A DNA stretch of 64,000 nt, taken from Bacteroidales bacterium. GTDB lineage: Bacteria; Bacteroidota; Bacteroidia; Bacteroidales; UBA3663. Within the stretch, counting starts at the first letter, position 1. Each line of letters begins with the position of its first letter. Position numbers and translations under genes: made by a program. The stretch lies in contig JAFZTS010000067.1 in NCBI GenBank assembly GCA_017618715.1, positions 1-64,000 on the forward strand. The letters are read 5' to 3'. Of the stretch, positions 1-8,179 are shown piece by piece. The notes under the pieces were generated by a model. That model ran no database searches, was not told the DNA's origin, and was given only the letters and a program-made list of their open reading frames with translations.

Positions 1-244
1 GACGCGCGACATAATGCTTACTACGATGGAAGAAGCACTCTGATGCGCGACATAGTGCTTGCTACGATTGGATGGAGTACTCTGACGCGCGACATAATGC
101 TTGCTACGATTGGAAGAAGCACTCTGACGCGCGACATAATGCTTGCTATGGCGGAAGAAGCACTCTGACGCGCGACATAATGCTTGCTACGATGGAAGAA
201 GCACTCTGACGCGCGACATAGTGCTTGCTACAATGGAAGAAGCA
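1..244. repeat. ~41-bp tandem repeat array, six copies, cut by window edge
   Basis: Six head-to-tail copies of a 41- or 42-bp unit begin at 1, 42, 84, 126, 167 and 208. Each opens with GACGCGCGACATA and contains a GCTTGCTACGATGGAAGAAG-like core. The copies differ by a few substitutions and a single inserted T, so the frame is not kept and the array is unlikely to code for protein. The last copy decays after 244. The array may continue to the left of the window. No gene overlaps it; the nearest is the 3' end of the DUF4886 gene at 444. Confidence 0.9.
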
Positions 245-443
245 AATTCCGAATAGAAACCGGGTTTTCTGCGTTATAGACTGGTCGTTTACACCTGCCG
301 ATGTCCTATTCCCCCCAATGTATAAAGCACGACATTATACGATGACGCGCCTTCGATTGTATAGTTTGAGCGAGAAAGGACTGATTCTACTATGATTCAA
401 TGTAGAGATGGTCAAGTTATTTTGGGAAAAGACACATCCCCTT
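245..443. other. Gene-free stretch after the tandem array
   Basis: Together with the repeat array this makes 443 bases without a supportable gene. Short open frames here are shadows of the DUF4886 gene or lack any family signal. I see no convincing terminator hairpin downstream of the DUF4886 stop codon and no promoter of the TTTG/TAnnTTTG type. Confidence 0.5.
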
Positions 444-1559
444 TCATTTGCGGTTGATGTACTTTTTGCGGCAATGGATGAGGATGCCGGGGTAGTCGTG
501 CGAAACGGGGATTCCGTAGGCATTGTAGAAGAGGTCGTTCTTGCCACAATTGTCGAAAGGAACCGAATCGATTCCGAAGGTGCTGATATTGTATGGATCG
601 GAGACGGCATCAATGGCCAATCGTTGTGCTACTGGTGCATTCTCGTCGGTGACGTCGATGCAGCTCTCCTGGTACTTTGCATCAGCCAGCTCCCATTCCA
701 GACAGGTATGTCTGAATGTGTTGCCCAAGACGGAGACACCGAAGAGCGGGGCGATGAGGGCTTCGAAGTAAGTGCATGCCGCTGTGTATTGAGCCAAACC
801 GTACCCAAGGTGGGTGCCGTCGCGAGAAAGATCGGTTTGATTGTTGAGCGATGACTCGCGCAACGATTCGATGGCTGTTCCATAGGGGATAACGAGCTGG
901 ATATCGTAATCGTTGGTCAACTGTTGAACCGATGCCGCTATCCGTTGCCAACGAGTGAAGCTGGACTTATCGATATTGTCTTCATAATTGTCGGCATAAC
1001 TGTGGACGAGTTGGAATCCGATTGCCGCCTCGGGCTGTAGCTTGTGGAGGATGGCGAGCAACTCGTTGAGGTAACCGCCAGCACCTTCGCCCGCCCATTG
1101 TTCGTAGTTGGGAGCATATTCGCTTCGCTGGTGAAGTACGATGAGATCCCACGTTTCCTGCTCCAACACTTCGCGTAGCAATGTGGCATCATAAGGGTCG
1201 GCATCGCCCTGTGGCGTCTGAATCGGCGCGCCGAGCACACGTCGGAAGTGATAGACCTGGTCGTCGATGCCATTGTAGCAGTCCACCCATGTCTTGAATG
1301 AACCACTGCTCCTTGTAAACTTGTAGATCCTGATTTTTCCCATATCGATGCCACAACTTTCCACCAAACCTTTCAAGAGGTCGGTAGCATCATCGGTGTA
1401 GGAGTTGCCGATGTCGAGCACACGATAAGGCTCCTCGCTGCCGGTGGCTTCTGTCGTCACCACGGCAAGTGCGGAGGGGAAATACATAGACAACACCAGC
1501 GACAATATCACCGCTGTCATCAATGGAAATTGAATATGTCTGTTTTTGTGGTATAGCAT
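444..1559 (-). CDS. DUF4886 domain-containing SGNH-like secreted hydrolase
   Basis: The 371-residue product has a hydrophobic N-terminal segment consistent with export. After it comes a block reading VLDIGNSYTDDA, which corresponds to the GDS-like block I of SGNH hydrolases with Ser as presumed nucleophile. A later DLIVLHQ segment and a C-terminal RDGTHLGYG block (the Asp-x-x-His block V) complete the pattern. DUF4886 proteins in Bacteroidota are probable carbohydrate esterases, but the substrate is unknown. The open frame extends to a TTG at 1568; I chose the ATG at 1559 because it is the first ATG and leaves a normal signal segment. The gene lies downstream of the GH29 fucosidase, which hints at a shared glycan target (inference). 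Confidence 0.75.
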   Translation of the reverse strand: MLYHKNRHIQFPLMTAVILSLVLSMYFPSALAVVTTEATGSEEPYRVLDIGNSYTDDATDLLKGLVESCGIDMGKIRIYKFTRSSGSFKTWVDCYNGIDDQVYHFRRVLGAPIQTPQGDADPYDATLLREVLEQETWDLIVLHQRSEYAPNYEQWAGEGAGGYLNELLAILHKLQPEAAIGFQLVHSYADNYEDNIDKSSFTRWQRIAASVQQLTNDYDIQLVIPYGTAIESLRESSLNNQTDLSRDGTHLGYGLAQYTAACTYFEALIAPLFGVSVLGNTFRHTCLEWELADAKYQESCIDVTDENAPVAQRLAIDAVSDPYNISTFGIDSVPFDNCGKNDLFYNAYGIPVSHDYPGILIHCRKKYINRK

Positions 1560-1607
1560 CCTGCACAATTATAAAATTGAAGGTTAACGTTTTCGTCCTT
1601 TATTATG

Positions 1608-1615
1608 CAAACGTA
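1608..1615 (-). promoter_or_regulatory. Possible -7 element for the DUF4886 gene
   Basis: The minus strand reads TACGTTTG, matching the Bacteroidota -7 consensus TAnnTTTG, about 50 bases before the ATG at 1559. No clear TTTG lies about 20 bases further upstream, so the call rests on one element. Confidence 0.35.
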
Positions 1616-1651
1616 CAGATGCACAAAATATTGTGTGGAAGGCAGGAATTT

Positions 1652-3043
1652 TTATTTTTCGCAGGTGAATTTCAGCGCGATGCCATGAGTGCTGGCAGCG
1701 TGTTTGGGCAGGGTGACGGTGACGATATCGCCCTTGACGGTATAGCGGACAGAGCGACCTGTGGAAAGATCGACGATGCGCGTGCCTTTGCGAGGGACGT
1801 TGCCATGCCAGGTTAGCTCAACTTTGGCCTTCCCATCAAGTGAGGGAGATTCCTGCTTGTCCGATTTTTCCGGGGTGGGAATGATGGCATAGCGGGTATG
1901 GCCGTCCTTATTGGCGGTGAACCACACGGTCTTGGCTTCGTTGGTGTAGATGGGCGTGGGAACGGTGGAGTAGATGGCTTCACCATTGGCTTTGAGCCAA
2001 CGGCCTATCTCATGGAGGCGTTCGACGGAACTTTCTTCGATAAGTCCCTGCGGAGTTGGCCCTACACCGAGCAGGAGGCTGCCGCCCTTGGCTACGATTT
2101 CGGCAAGGATGGCGATGATGCGCTCGACGGACTTGTATTCGGGATGGTTGTTCCAACCCCAATCCTGCGTGAGGGTGATGCAACTCTCCCAAGGCGTGAG
2201 TATCTGATGGTCGGGGATGGTCTGTTCGGGTGTCTGATAGTTCTCAAACTCGCCTCCGCAGGTGCGATCGACGACGAGAATGCCAGGTTGCAGGCGGCGT
2301 GCATTGGCTACGATGCGCGGCAGGTCGATGTCTTCGCGCGGCGGGGTACACCATCCGCCATCGAGCCAAAGGATATCAACGGGACCATAGCCTCGCATGA
2401 GTTCATCAACTTGGTCATAAACATACTGTTTGTACTTGGCCCAGCGTTCGGGATAGTCTTTGATATTGTAGTTGTGATGACGCGTAGGCGTGGCTTTGGC
2501 GGGCCACCAGTAGTAAGGGCAATGCCAGTCGGGCTTCGAGAAATACATGCCTGCCATGAGACCCTCGGCGCGGTAGGCATCCATGACGTAACGCACTACG
2601 TCGGCACGCGGATTCCCTTTGAATCCCGAATTGGTGACCTTGTAGTCGGTGGTGCGGGTGTCGAAGAGACAGAAGCCGTCGTGGTGTTTGGTGGTGAAGA
2701 CGACATACTTCATGCCTGCTTCACGCGAGACACGTGCCCATTGTGTGGGGTCGAACTGCGTGGGGTTGAACTCGCTGCTGAGCCCCCAGTACCAGAGCTT
2801 CTCTTCTTCGTAGGTGCGTGTGGTGTCGGGCGTGATCCAGTCTTCGCTGGTGATTTGCCACGATTCGACCATGCCGGGCACGGAATAAACGCCCCAATGG
2901 AGGATGATGCCGAACTTGAGGTCCTGCCATGCTTGGAGCTTGGCGAGCACTTCGGGCTCTTTGGGCCACTGATAGGGCTCGTCCTGGGCACTGCCCAGCA
3001 AGGAGGGGATAAGGAGGAGAAGGAGGGAGAGGAGGCGTTTCAT
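1652..3043 (-). CDS. Alpha-L-fucosidase, GH29
   Basis: The 463-residue protein starts with a clear signal peptide (MKRLLSLLLLLIPSLLGSAQ). GH29 landmarks follow in order: FGIILHWGVYSVPG (about 44-57), the substrate-pocket pair in TKHHDGFCLFDT (His120/His121), and PVDILWLDGGW, where Asp228 is the likely catalytic nucleophile. The family hydrolyses terminal alpha-L-fucose by a retaining mechanism. A beta-sandwich-like C-terminal region follows the barrel. Secretion to the periplasm or surface is expected. It is transcribed towards the DUF4886 gene with a 92-base gap. No SusC/SusD pair is adjacent. The length is normal for a compact bacterial GH29. Confidence 0.93.
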   Translation of the reverse strand: MKRLLSLLLLLIPSLLGSAQDEPYQWPKEPEVLAKLQAWQDLKFGIILHWGVYSVPGMVESWQITSEDWITPDTTRTYEEEKLWYWGLSSEFNPTQFDPTQWARVSREAGMKYVVFTTKHHDGFCLFDTRTTDYKVTNSGFKGNPRADVVRYVMDAYRAEGLMAGMYFSKPDWHCPYYWWPAKATPTRHHNYNIKDYPERWAKYKQYVYDQVDELMRGYGPVDILWLDGGWCTPPREDIDLPRIVANARRLQPGILVVDRTCGGEFENYQTPEQTIPDHQILTPWESCITLTQDWGWNNHPEYKSVERIIAILAEIVAKGGSLLLGVGPTPQGLIEESSVERLHEIGRWLKANGEAIYSTVPTPIYTNEAKTVWFTANKDGHTRYAIIPTPEKSDKQESPSLDGKAKVELTWHGNVPRKGTRIVDLSTGRSVRYTVKGDIVTVTLPKHAASTHGIALKFTCEK

Positions 3044-3061
3044 GATGTTTGAGGGAGATAG

Positions 3062-3097
3062 TGCCTATAGTTACTATAATAACTATAGTGACTATAA
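3062..3097 (-). repeat. 9-bp tandem repeat (CTATAGTNA) in the fucosidase leader
   Basis: On the minus strand four near-identical 9-base units of the form CTATAG(T/G)(C/T/A)A follow each other just upstream of the fucosidase start at 3043. Because the unit is rich in TATA-like sequence, the block is also partly palindromic. It sits between the terminator of the efflux operon and the fucosidase ATG, so it lies in the fucosidase promoter or leader. Confidence 0.65.
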
Positions 3098-3106
3098 AAG
3101 ATAATA

Positions 3107-3135
3107 CCCAGCGCATGTCTTTTGCATGCGCTGGG
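3107..3135 (-). terminator. Terminator of the efflux operon
   Basis: A perfect 11-bp stem (CCCAGCGCATG at 3107-3117 with CATGCGCTGGG at 3125-3135) encloses a 7-base loop. On the minus strand it is followed by a T-rich run. It lies 17 bases beyond the stop codon of the permease gene at 3152. Confidence 0.8.
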
Positions 3136-3151
3136 AAAATATTGACGGGGA

Positions 3152-4441
3152 TTATTCGTAGCGGATAGCTTCGATGGGGTCGAGGTTGGCAGCCTTCTGT
3201 GCGGGGATGTAGCCAAAGACGATGCCGATGATGGTGCAGACCACGAAGCTGAGGATTACTGACCAGAACGGTACGGAGGTCGGGAGGTGGAAGAGGGCGG
3301 TAGCGAGTGCTGAGATCCCGTAACCCAGCAGCACGCCCAACAGGCCTCCCGTGATACTTATGAGAATGGACTCGATAAGGAACTGTACGGAGATGTCGAT
3401 GCCTCGGGCACCTACCGACATGCGCAAACCGATCTCCTTGGTACGTTCGGTAACCGACACGAGCATGATGTTCATGATGCCGATGCCGGCGACGAGGAGC
3501 GAGAAGGCAGCTGCCACGACGAGGATGATGGTGATGGAGTCCATCGTCGATGACATGGTTTCCATCATCTCGGCCTGCGAGTTGATGGAGAAGTCGTTGT
3601 CGGCTTCATCCTTCAGCTTATGGCTGCGACGCAGCACTTCGGTGAGTTCCTCGATAGTCTGGTCGGTGGTCTCTTCGGTGAGCGATGAGACATTGATGGA
3701 GGAGAAGTAGGTCTGTGCCAGGAGTCGCTTCATGACGGTGGTGTAGGGCATGATCATGAGGTTGTCCTGGTCCATGCCGAACGAGTTGTAGCCTTTCGAC
3801 TTGAGCACGCCGATGATGCGGACGGGTGTCGATTTGAAACGGATGGTCTTGCCTACGGGCGACTGTCCGTCGGGGAAGAGGTTATCGACGAGTGTCTTGC
3901 CGATGATACAAACCTTGGCGGCCGTCTGCACGTCCTGTTCGGTGAAGCTGGTGCCGTCCTGGATCTCCCACTGTCGGATTTCGAAATATTCGAGGCTCTC
4001 GCCATAGACCGAGGTGTTGTAGTTATTGGCTCCGTAGATGGCCTGTCCGCTGGCTTGTACTTCGGGCGAGATGTACATGACGTACTTGCATTCGTTGCGG
4101 ATAGCTTCATAGTCCTCTTGCTTGAGTGTCTGCATCGACGAGGGGTCCATGCGCACGCCGCCACGACGGTCGGCACCGGGGCGTATCATGATGATGTTGG
4201 TGCCCATCTGCGAGATGTTCTTGCGGACCGACTCCTTCGAGCCTTGGCCGATGGACATCATGACGATGACGGCTGCCACGCCGATGATGATGCCGAGCAT
4301 GGACAGGAACGAGCGCGCCTTGTTGTTCGAAAGGGCCTTGATGGCCACTTTGAAGATCATGCCGAGCAGGCTCTCGTCGCGATAGTGCCGATAGACGAGG
4401 AAGGCTGCAACGATGATGGCTATGAGAATGATTATATTCAT
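3152..4441 (-). CDS. MacB-type ABC transporter permease (FtsX superfamily)
   Basis: The 429-residue membrane protein has an extra N-terminal hydrophobic segment (residues 2-16). Next comes the MacB/FtsX core: KARSFLSMLGIIIGVAAVIV as the first core helix, a large periplasmic domain (about 75-300), and three C-terminal helices including the GIMNIMLVSVTERTKEIGLR segment typical of MacB permeases. It is last in the operon tolC-like / adaptor / ATPase / permease, with 6 bases between it and the ATPase gene. In MacAB-TolC systems the permease works by mechanotransmission to export periplasmic substrates such as peptides or lipids. The substrate here is unknown. Confidence 0.88.
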   Translation of the reverse strand: MNIIILIAIIVAAFLVYRHYRDESLLGMIFKVAIKALSNNKARSFLSMLGIIIGVAAVIVMMSIGQGSKESVRKNISQMGTNIIMIRPGADRRGGVRMDPSSMQTLKQEDYEAIRNECKYVMYISPEVQASGQAIYGANNYNTSVYGESLEYFEIRQWEIQDGTSFTEQDVQTAAKVCIIGKTLVDNLFPDGQSPVGKTIRFKSTPVRIIGVLKSKGYNSFGMDQDNLMIMPYTTVMKRLLAQTYFSSINVSSLTEETTDQTIEELTEVLRRSHKLKDEADNDFSINSQAEMMETMSSTMDSITIILVVAAAFSLLVAGIGIMNIMLVSVTERTKEIGLRMSVGARGIDISVQFLIESILISITGGLLGVLLGYGISALATALFHLPTSVPFWSVILSFVVCTIIGIVFGYIPAQKAANLDPIEAIRYE

Positions 4442-4447
4442 AGTTTG

Positions 4448-5200
4448 TTAGTCCTTTTTGGGAAGTTTTGCCAAGGCTTCTTCGGCATTGAGGATATTCT
4501 GATTGATGGTATCGTACTGCACCTGTCCGTCGCGCAGGAAGATGTTGCGAGAGGAATACTGTGCAATCTCGGGGTTGTGGGTCACAAAGATGATGGTGTG
4601 ACCTTTCTGGTTGAGCTTCTGGAAGAGCACAAGCATCTCGAACGAGGTGCGGGTGTCGAGATTACCGGTGGCTTCGTCGGCCAGGATGATGGTGGGGTCG
4701 TTTACGAGGGCTCGCGCGATGGCGACACGCTGCATCTGGCCACCCGACATCTGGTTGGACTTGTGTTCCAGACGGTCGCCCAATCCCACTTCGATGAGTG
4801 CGTTGATGGCGCGCTGGCGGCGCTCCTTGGGCTTGACCTTGGCATTATACATCAACGGGAGCTCGACGTTTTCGACGGCTGTGGTCTTGGCGAGGAGGTT
4901 GTAGTTCTGGAAGATGAATCCGATCTTGCGGTTGCGCAGCTTGGCACGCTGGTTGCTGCTCATCCTGCGCACTGACACTCCATCGAGATAGTATTCGCCC
5001 GACGTGGGGGTGTCGAGGCATCCAATCTGGTTGAGCAGAGTGGATTTGCCCGAGCCCGAAGTGCCTTGGATGGTCACGAACTCACCTTCGTAGATCTTGA
5101 ACGACACTCCCCTGAGCGCATGTACCACCTCGTCGCCGACCTTGAAGTCGCGGCAAACGTTTTTGAGCTCGATGACGGCTTTTCTTTTATCTTCGCTCAT
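4448..5200 (-). CDS. ABC transporter ATP-binding protein, MacB/LolD type
   Basis: This 250-residue nucleotide-binding protein has Walker [10 protein letters not shown], a Q-loop near [10 protein letters not shown], the signature [15 protein letters not shown] and Walker [13 protein letters not shown]. These are the marks of the MacB/LolD/FtsE branch of ABC ATPases. In E. coli MacB the ATPase is fused to the permease; here it is a separate gene placed immediately before the permease, which is the usual arrangement in Bacteroidota. It would power the permease and adaptor encoded by its neighbours. Confidence 0.93.
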   Translation of the reverse strand: MSEDKRKAVIELKNVCRDFKVGDEVVHALRGVSFKIYEGEFVTIQGTSGSGKSTLLNQIGCLDTPTSGEYYLDGVSVRRMSSNQRAKLRNRKIGFIFQNYNLLAKTTAVENVELPLMYNAKVKPKERRQRAINALIEVGLGDRLEHKSNQMSGGQMQRVAIARALVNDPTIILADEATGNLDTRTSFEMLVLFQKLNQKGHTIIFVTHNPEIAQYSSRNIFLRDGQVQYDTINQNILNAEEALAKLPKKD

Positions 5201-5267
5201 ATAGTAGGGGTTAAGAGGGGTTTGAAGGGTTCAAAGGGTTATGAAAGGTTCAAAGGGATTTGAGGGA

Positions 5268-6461
5268 TTAACGCCTGTTGCCGCCGCTGTTATTGTTGTT
5301 GTTACGACGGCCTGGAGGGCCTGGCATGAACGGGTTGTTGTTCTGCTCGGGCATCTGTGGCATTTGAGTTACACCGCCGTTGATGACAGCTTCGTTGATG
5401 ACTTCCTGTCCCTCGTTGACACCTGAAATAATCTGGGTAAAGACACCGTTCGAAGCACCCGTCTGTACGGGATAAGCCTTGAGAGTAGTGCCGTCGCGAT
5501 ACCAGAGGTTGGTGCGGGAATGCGGTGGTTCGATGACGTCGCCTTTCATGATGGCTGTCTCGCGGGGCATATAGCGAAGGGCCTTGGCACTGACGCAGAG
5601 TACATCGTGCAGCTCGAGGGTGAAGATTTCGACATTGGCGGTGAGACCCGGCATGAGCTTGAGGTCGGGGTTAGGAGCCGAGATGACAACCTGATAGGTG
5701 ACCACATTGGATGAGGTGGTTGCCTGCTGGCGCACCTGTGTGACGTGGCCTTCGAACTTGTCGTTGGGGAAGGCATCGACGGCAAACGAGACGCGCTGTC
5801 CAGCCTTGACGCCACCGATATCGGCCTCGTCAACGTCGGCGATAACGCGCATGTCGGTGAGGTCCTGTGCGATGGTGAAGAGGGTAGGAGTTGTCATCGA
5901 AGCGGCCACGGTCTGTCCTTCCTCGACTTCGCGACTGAGGATCACTCCGTCGATAGGCGAATAGATGTAAGCATAGGAAAGGTTGGTCTGTGCCTCCTGG
6001 ACGCTGAGCTTCTGGGAATCGTAGGAGATGCGTGCCTTGTCGTAGGAGAGACGTGCCGACTCGAACTCGTCGTCGGAGATGTACTGCTTGTCGTGCAGCT
6101 CCTTCATGCGGTTGAAGTTGTTGCGCTGGTACTCCATTTCGTTCTTGGCGCTGGTGAGCTGTGCGTTGGCACTGGCGAGGCGCGACTTGAGGTTGGTCTT
6201 GTCAAGCTCGGCGATGAGCTGGCCTTTCTTTACCTCGCTGTTGAAATCGACGTAGATCTTGTCGATGATACCTGATACCTGGGTGCCCACTTCGACCTCG
6301 GTGACCGGCTCGATGGTGCCGGTGGCTGTGATACTGGTGCTGATGTCGCCCTTGTGGACCTGCTCGGTATTGTAGGTCACCTTGTAGTCGTGGCCTCCGC
6401 AGCTTGCCAACAGGGTGCAGCACAGAAGGCCGAGGGCGGTTGTTTGGATTGTCGTTTTCAT
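5268..6461 (-). CDS. MacA-like periplasmic adaptor lipoprotein
   Basis: The 397-residue protein carries a lipoprotein signal (LLASC, lipid-modified Cys21 expected). It then has the membrane-fusion-protein layout: a lipoyl half-motif (GTIEPVTEVEVGTQVSG), a coiled-coil hairpin (about 85-150), the second lipoyl half (SPIDGVILSREVEEGQTVAA), and beta-barrel and membrane-proximal domains. The C-terminus is rich in Pro, Asn and Arg. It links the inner-membrane MacB-like pair to the TolC-like channel upstream. The 67-base gap to the ATPase gene contains short GGTTCAAAGG-like repeats. Confidence 0.92.
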   Translation of the reverse strand: MKTTIQTTALGLLCCTLLASCGGHDYKVTYNTEQVHKGDISTSITATGTIEPVTEVEVGTQVSGIIDKIYVDFNSEVKKGQLIAELDKTNLKSRLASANAQLTSAKNEMEYQRNNFNRMKELHDKQYISDDEFESARLSYDKARISYDSQKLSVQEAQTNLSYAYIYSPIDGVILSREVEEGQTVAASMTTPTLFTIAQDLTDMRVIADVDEADIGGVKAGQRVSFAVDAFPNDKFEGHVTQVRQQATTSSNVVTYQVVISAPNPDLKLMPGLTANVEIFTLELHDVLCVSAKALRYMPRETAIMKGDVIEPPHSRTNLWYRDGTTLKAYPVQTGASNGVFTQIISGVNEGQEVINEAVINGGVTQMPQMPEQNNNPFMPGPPGRRNNNNNSGGNRR

Positions 6462-6533
6462 TTTATTATGGAAGTTATTGGATTTTTATGGGAGTAATGG
6501 TGATGATGGGGAATGACGGAAGATGATTTCGAG

Positions 6534-7850
6534 TCACTGCCCTGTATAGAAGTCCATGAGCTCAAGGTCCATGAGAGCTGTATATTTTGACTGTAGTGTC
6601 TCCTGCTTGGCGCGCAGGTAGTTGTTCTTTTCGGTGAGCAGGTCGATGACCGACTCAAGGCCGACATTGTAGCGTTCCTCCATCATCTCGAAACTCTCCT
6701 TGGCAGAAGCCTCGCTGGCGATGGCGCTCTGGTAACGTGACTGAGCGGAGAGGATGTCGAGGTGGAGCGATGCGATGGTGTTCTGGAGCTTGAGCAGAGC
6801 GTTCTCCTGATTGAGCAGGGCGTTGCTGTACTGTATCTTGGCACGATCGATAGAGGTGCGTGTGCGGCGGTTGTCGAGGATGGGCACGGAAACGCTCAAT
6901 CCGATATTCTCGCGCATGTGATCCTTGATCTGTTCGCCGAAGCCGTTCTTATAGACGTTACCATTGCTGGAGCTGACACCGCCATTTAGTGAGATGGATG
7001 GCATGTAACCGGCCTTGGCAATCTTGGTCTGCAGCTCTGCCGACTTGGTGTTGATCTCAGCAGCCTTCACGTCAGGCAGATAGTTTTGAGCCATCAGTAT
7101 GGCATCGGCCACGGGAGGGATGACCGAAAGAACGTCCTCGTCACTGAAGTCCTGATAATTGATCGTGAAGTTGGTGTCGGGATTGAGCTGGAGCAGCTGC
7201 ATGAGCGAGAGGATGTTGGAGGCCTCGGTGTTTTGCGCATTGACCAGATTATACATGTTCTGCTGGAGCTGGCTCTCCATCTGAGCTACATCGACCTTGG
7301 TGCCCTTGCCGACATCGAGCTTGGCCTTGGTGCGGTCGAGCTCGCGCTGTGCCACGGCCACGATCTCTTCGTTGGTCTGCACGCTCTCGTGGGCATAGAG
7401 GATCTGATAATAGGCCTGGATGATCTGCACCTGGATGTTGTTGGCCGTCTGTTGTGCTTCGAGCTCGGAGGCCTGCTTGTTGAGCTTGCTCTGCTTGAGG
7501 GTGCGCCAGTTGGCACCGCCGTCAAACAGGGTCATGTTGGCATTCAGGTTGTAGGAACCGTTGTAGGTAGGGTTCTTCTGCGTGGCATCGAACGTAGAGT
7601 AGCTCTGGCTTTCGATTTTCTGGAAGCCGAGAGACTGAGAAGAGCTGAAGGAGAGTGAGGGGAAGAGGGCGGCACGGCTGGACTTGACGTCCGCCTCGGC
7701 TGTTTCGACCGAATTCTGTGCTTGCTGCACCTGAATGTTGTTCTCCAATGCATACTTGATGCAATCGTCAAGCGACCATCCCTGGGCTTGGACGTTGGTG
7801 AAGGATGATGCAGACAGCAACATGGCGGTCAGTAGGAGGGGGTGTTTCAT
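6534..7850 (-). CDS. TolC-family outer membrane efflux protein
   Basis: The 438-residue product starts with a signal peptide ending near NVQAQGWSLDDCI. It contains the two OEP repeats with long amphipathic helices typical of TolC proteins (VQQAQNSVETAEADVKSS early; YNVGLESVIDLLTEKNNYL near the end). The frame is open to 7910, but I chose the ATG at 7850, which begins MKHPLLLTAMLL and gives a proper signal peptide. It is the first gene of the efflux operon and would form the outer-membrane exit duct for the MacAB-like pump encoded downstream. Confidence 0.92.
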   Translation of the reverse strand: MKHPLLLTAMLLSASSFTNVQAQGWSLDDCIKYALENNIQVQQAQNSVETAEADVKSSRAALFPSLSFSSSQSLGFQKIESQSYSTFDATQKNPTYNGSYNLNANMTLFDGGANWRTLKQSKLNKQASELEAQQTANNIQVQIIQAYYQILYAHESVQTNEEIVAVAQRELDRTKAKLDVGKGTKVDVAQMESQLQQNMYNLVNAQNTEASNILSLMQLLQLNPDTNFTINYQDFSDEDVLSVIPPVADAILMAQNYLPDVKAAEINTKSAELQTKIAKAGYMPSISLNGGVSSSNGNVYKNGFGEQIKDHMRENIGLSVSVPILDNRRTRTSIDRAKIQYSNALLNQENALLKLQNTIASLHLDILSAQSRYQSAIASEASAKESFEMMEERYNVGLESVIDLLTEKNNYLRAKQETLQSKYTALMDLELMDFYTGQ

Positions 7851-7971
7851 ATATATATATTTTAATAATGAATAATTGACAAAAGAACTAAATAATATTT
7901 CAATTAACAATGAAAAACCAAAAAAAGAAAATTAACAATTGGAATTAACAATTGCCATTGGTTTTCGGGTG

Positions 7972-8003
7972 CAAATGTACGAAAAAAATTATGGAACCCC
8001 AAG
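7972..8003 (-). promoter_or_regulatory. Promoter of the efflux operon
   Basis: The minus strand has TACATTTG (7972-7979) as a -7 element and CTTG (8000-8003) 20 bases upstream as a weak -33 element. The -33 lies inside the loop of the terminator hairpin at 7982-8021. The predicted leader to the ATG at 7850 is about 115 bases. Confidence 0.6.
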
Positions 8004-8021
8004 AGATTCCATAATTTTTTT
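7982..8021 (-). terminator. Bidirectional terminator after the 532-residue gene
   Basis: A 9-bp perfect stem (ATTATGGAA at 7988-7996 with TTCCATAAT at 8007-8015) is flanked by A and T tracts that extend the pairing. Each strand therefore ends in a T run. On the minus strand it would end transcripts of the TonB receptor trio, about 160 bases after the last stop codon. Confidence 0.7.
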
Positions 8022-8179
8022 TTTCGAAATTTGCATTAATTATAGTTTTTGTCGCTTTTATGCCTAAAAGATTTGTTAAATGTTAAAAGCCAATTGTTAA
8101 AGGGTGATTTTTGTCCTTTTATACATAATTTTTGTTTTTTTGTTGAAAAAATCACACATTTTGTTGAAACGAGAAGGGG

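Larger units (their letters stand above)
7851..8179. other. 329-bp intergenic region upstream of the efflux operon
   Basis: This AT-rich region has no supportable gene. It contains the efflux promoter, a bidirectional hairpin terminator, and two copies of the TTGTTAATTG repeat read in the sense of tolC (around 7910-7920 and 7931-7953). The part from 8030 to 8179 is T-rich on the plus strand and shows several GTTAAA/GTTGAAA stretches but nothing I can name. Confidence 0.6.

Noticed and set aside
1-244. CRISPR array at the left edge
   Set aside because: The unit repeats in full with no unique spacers, and no cas genes are present.
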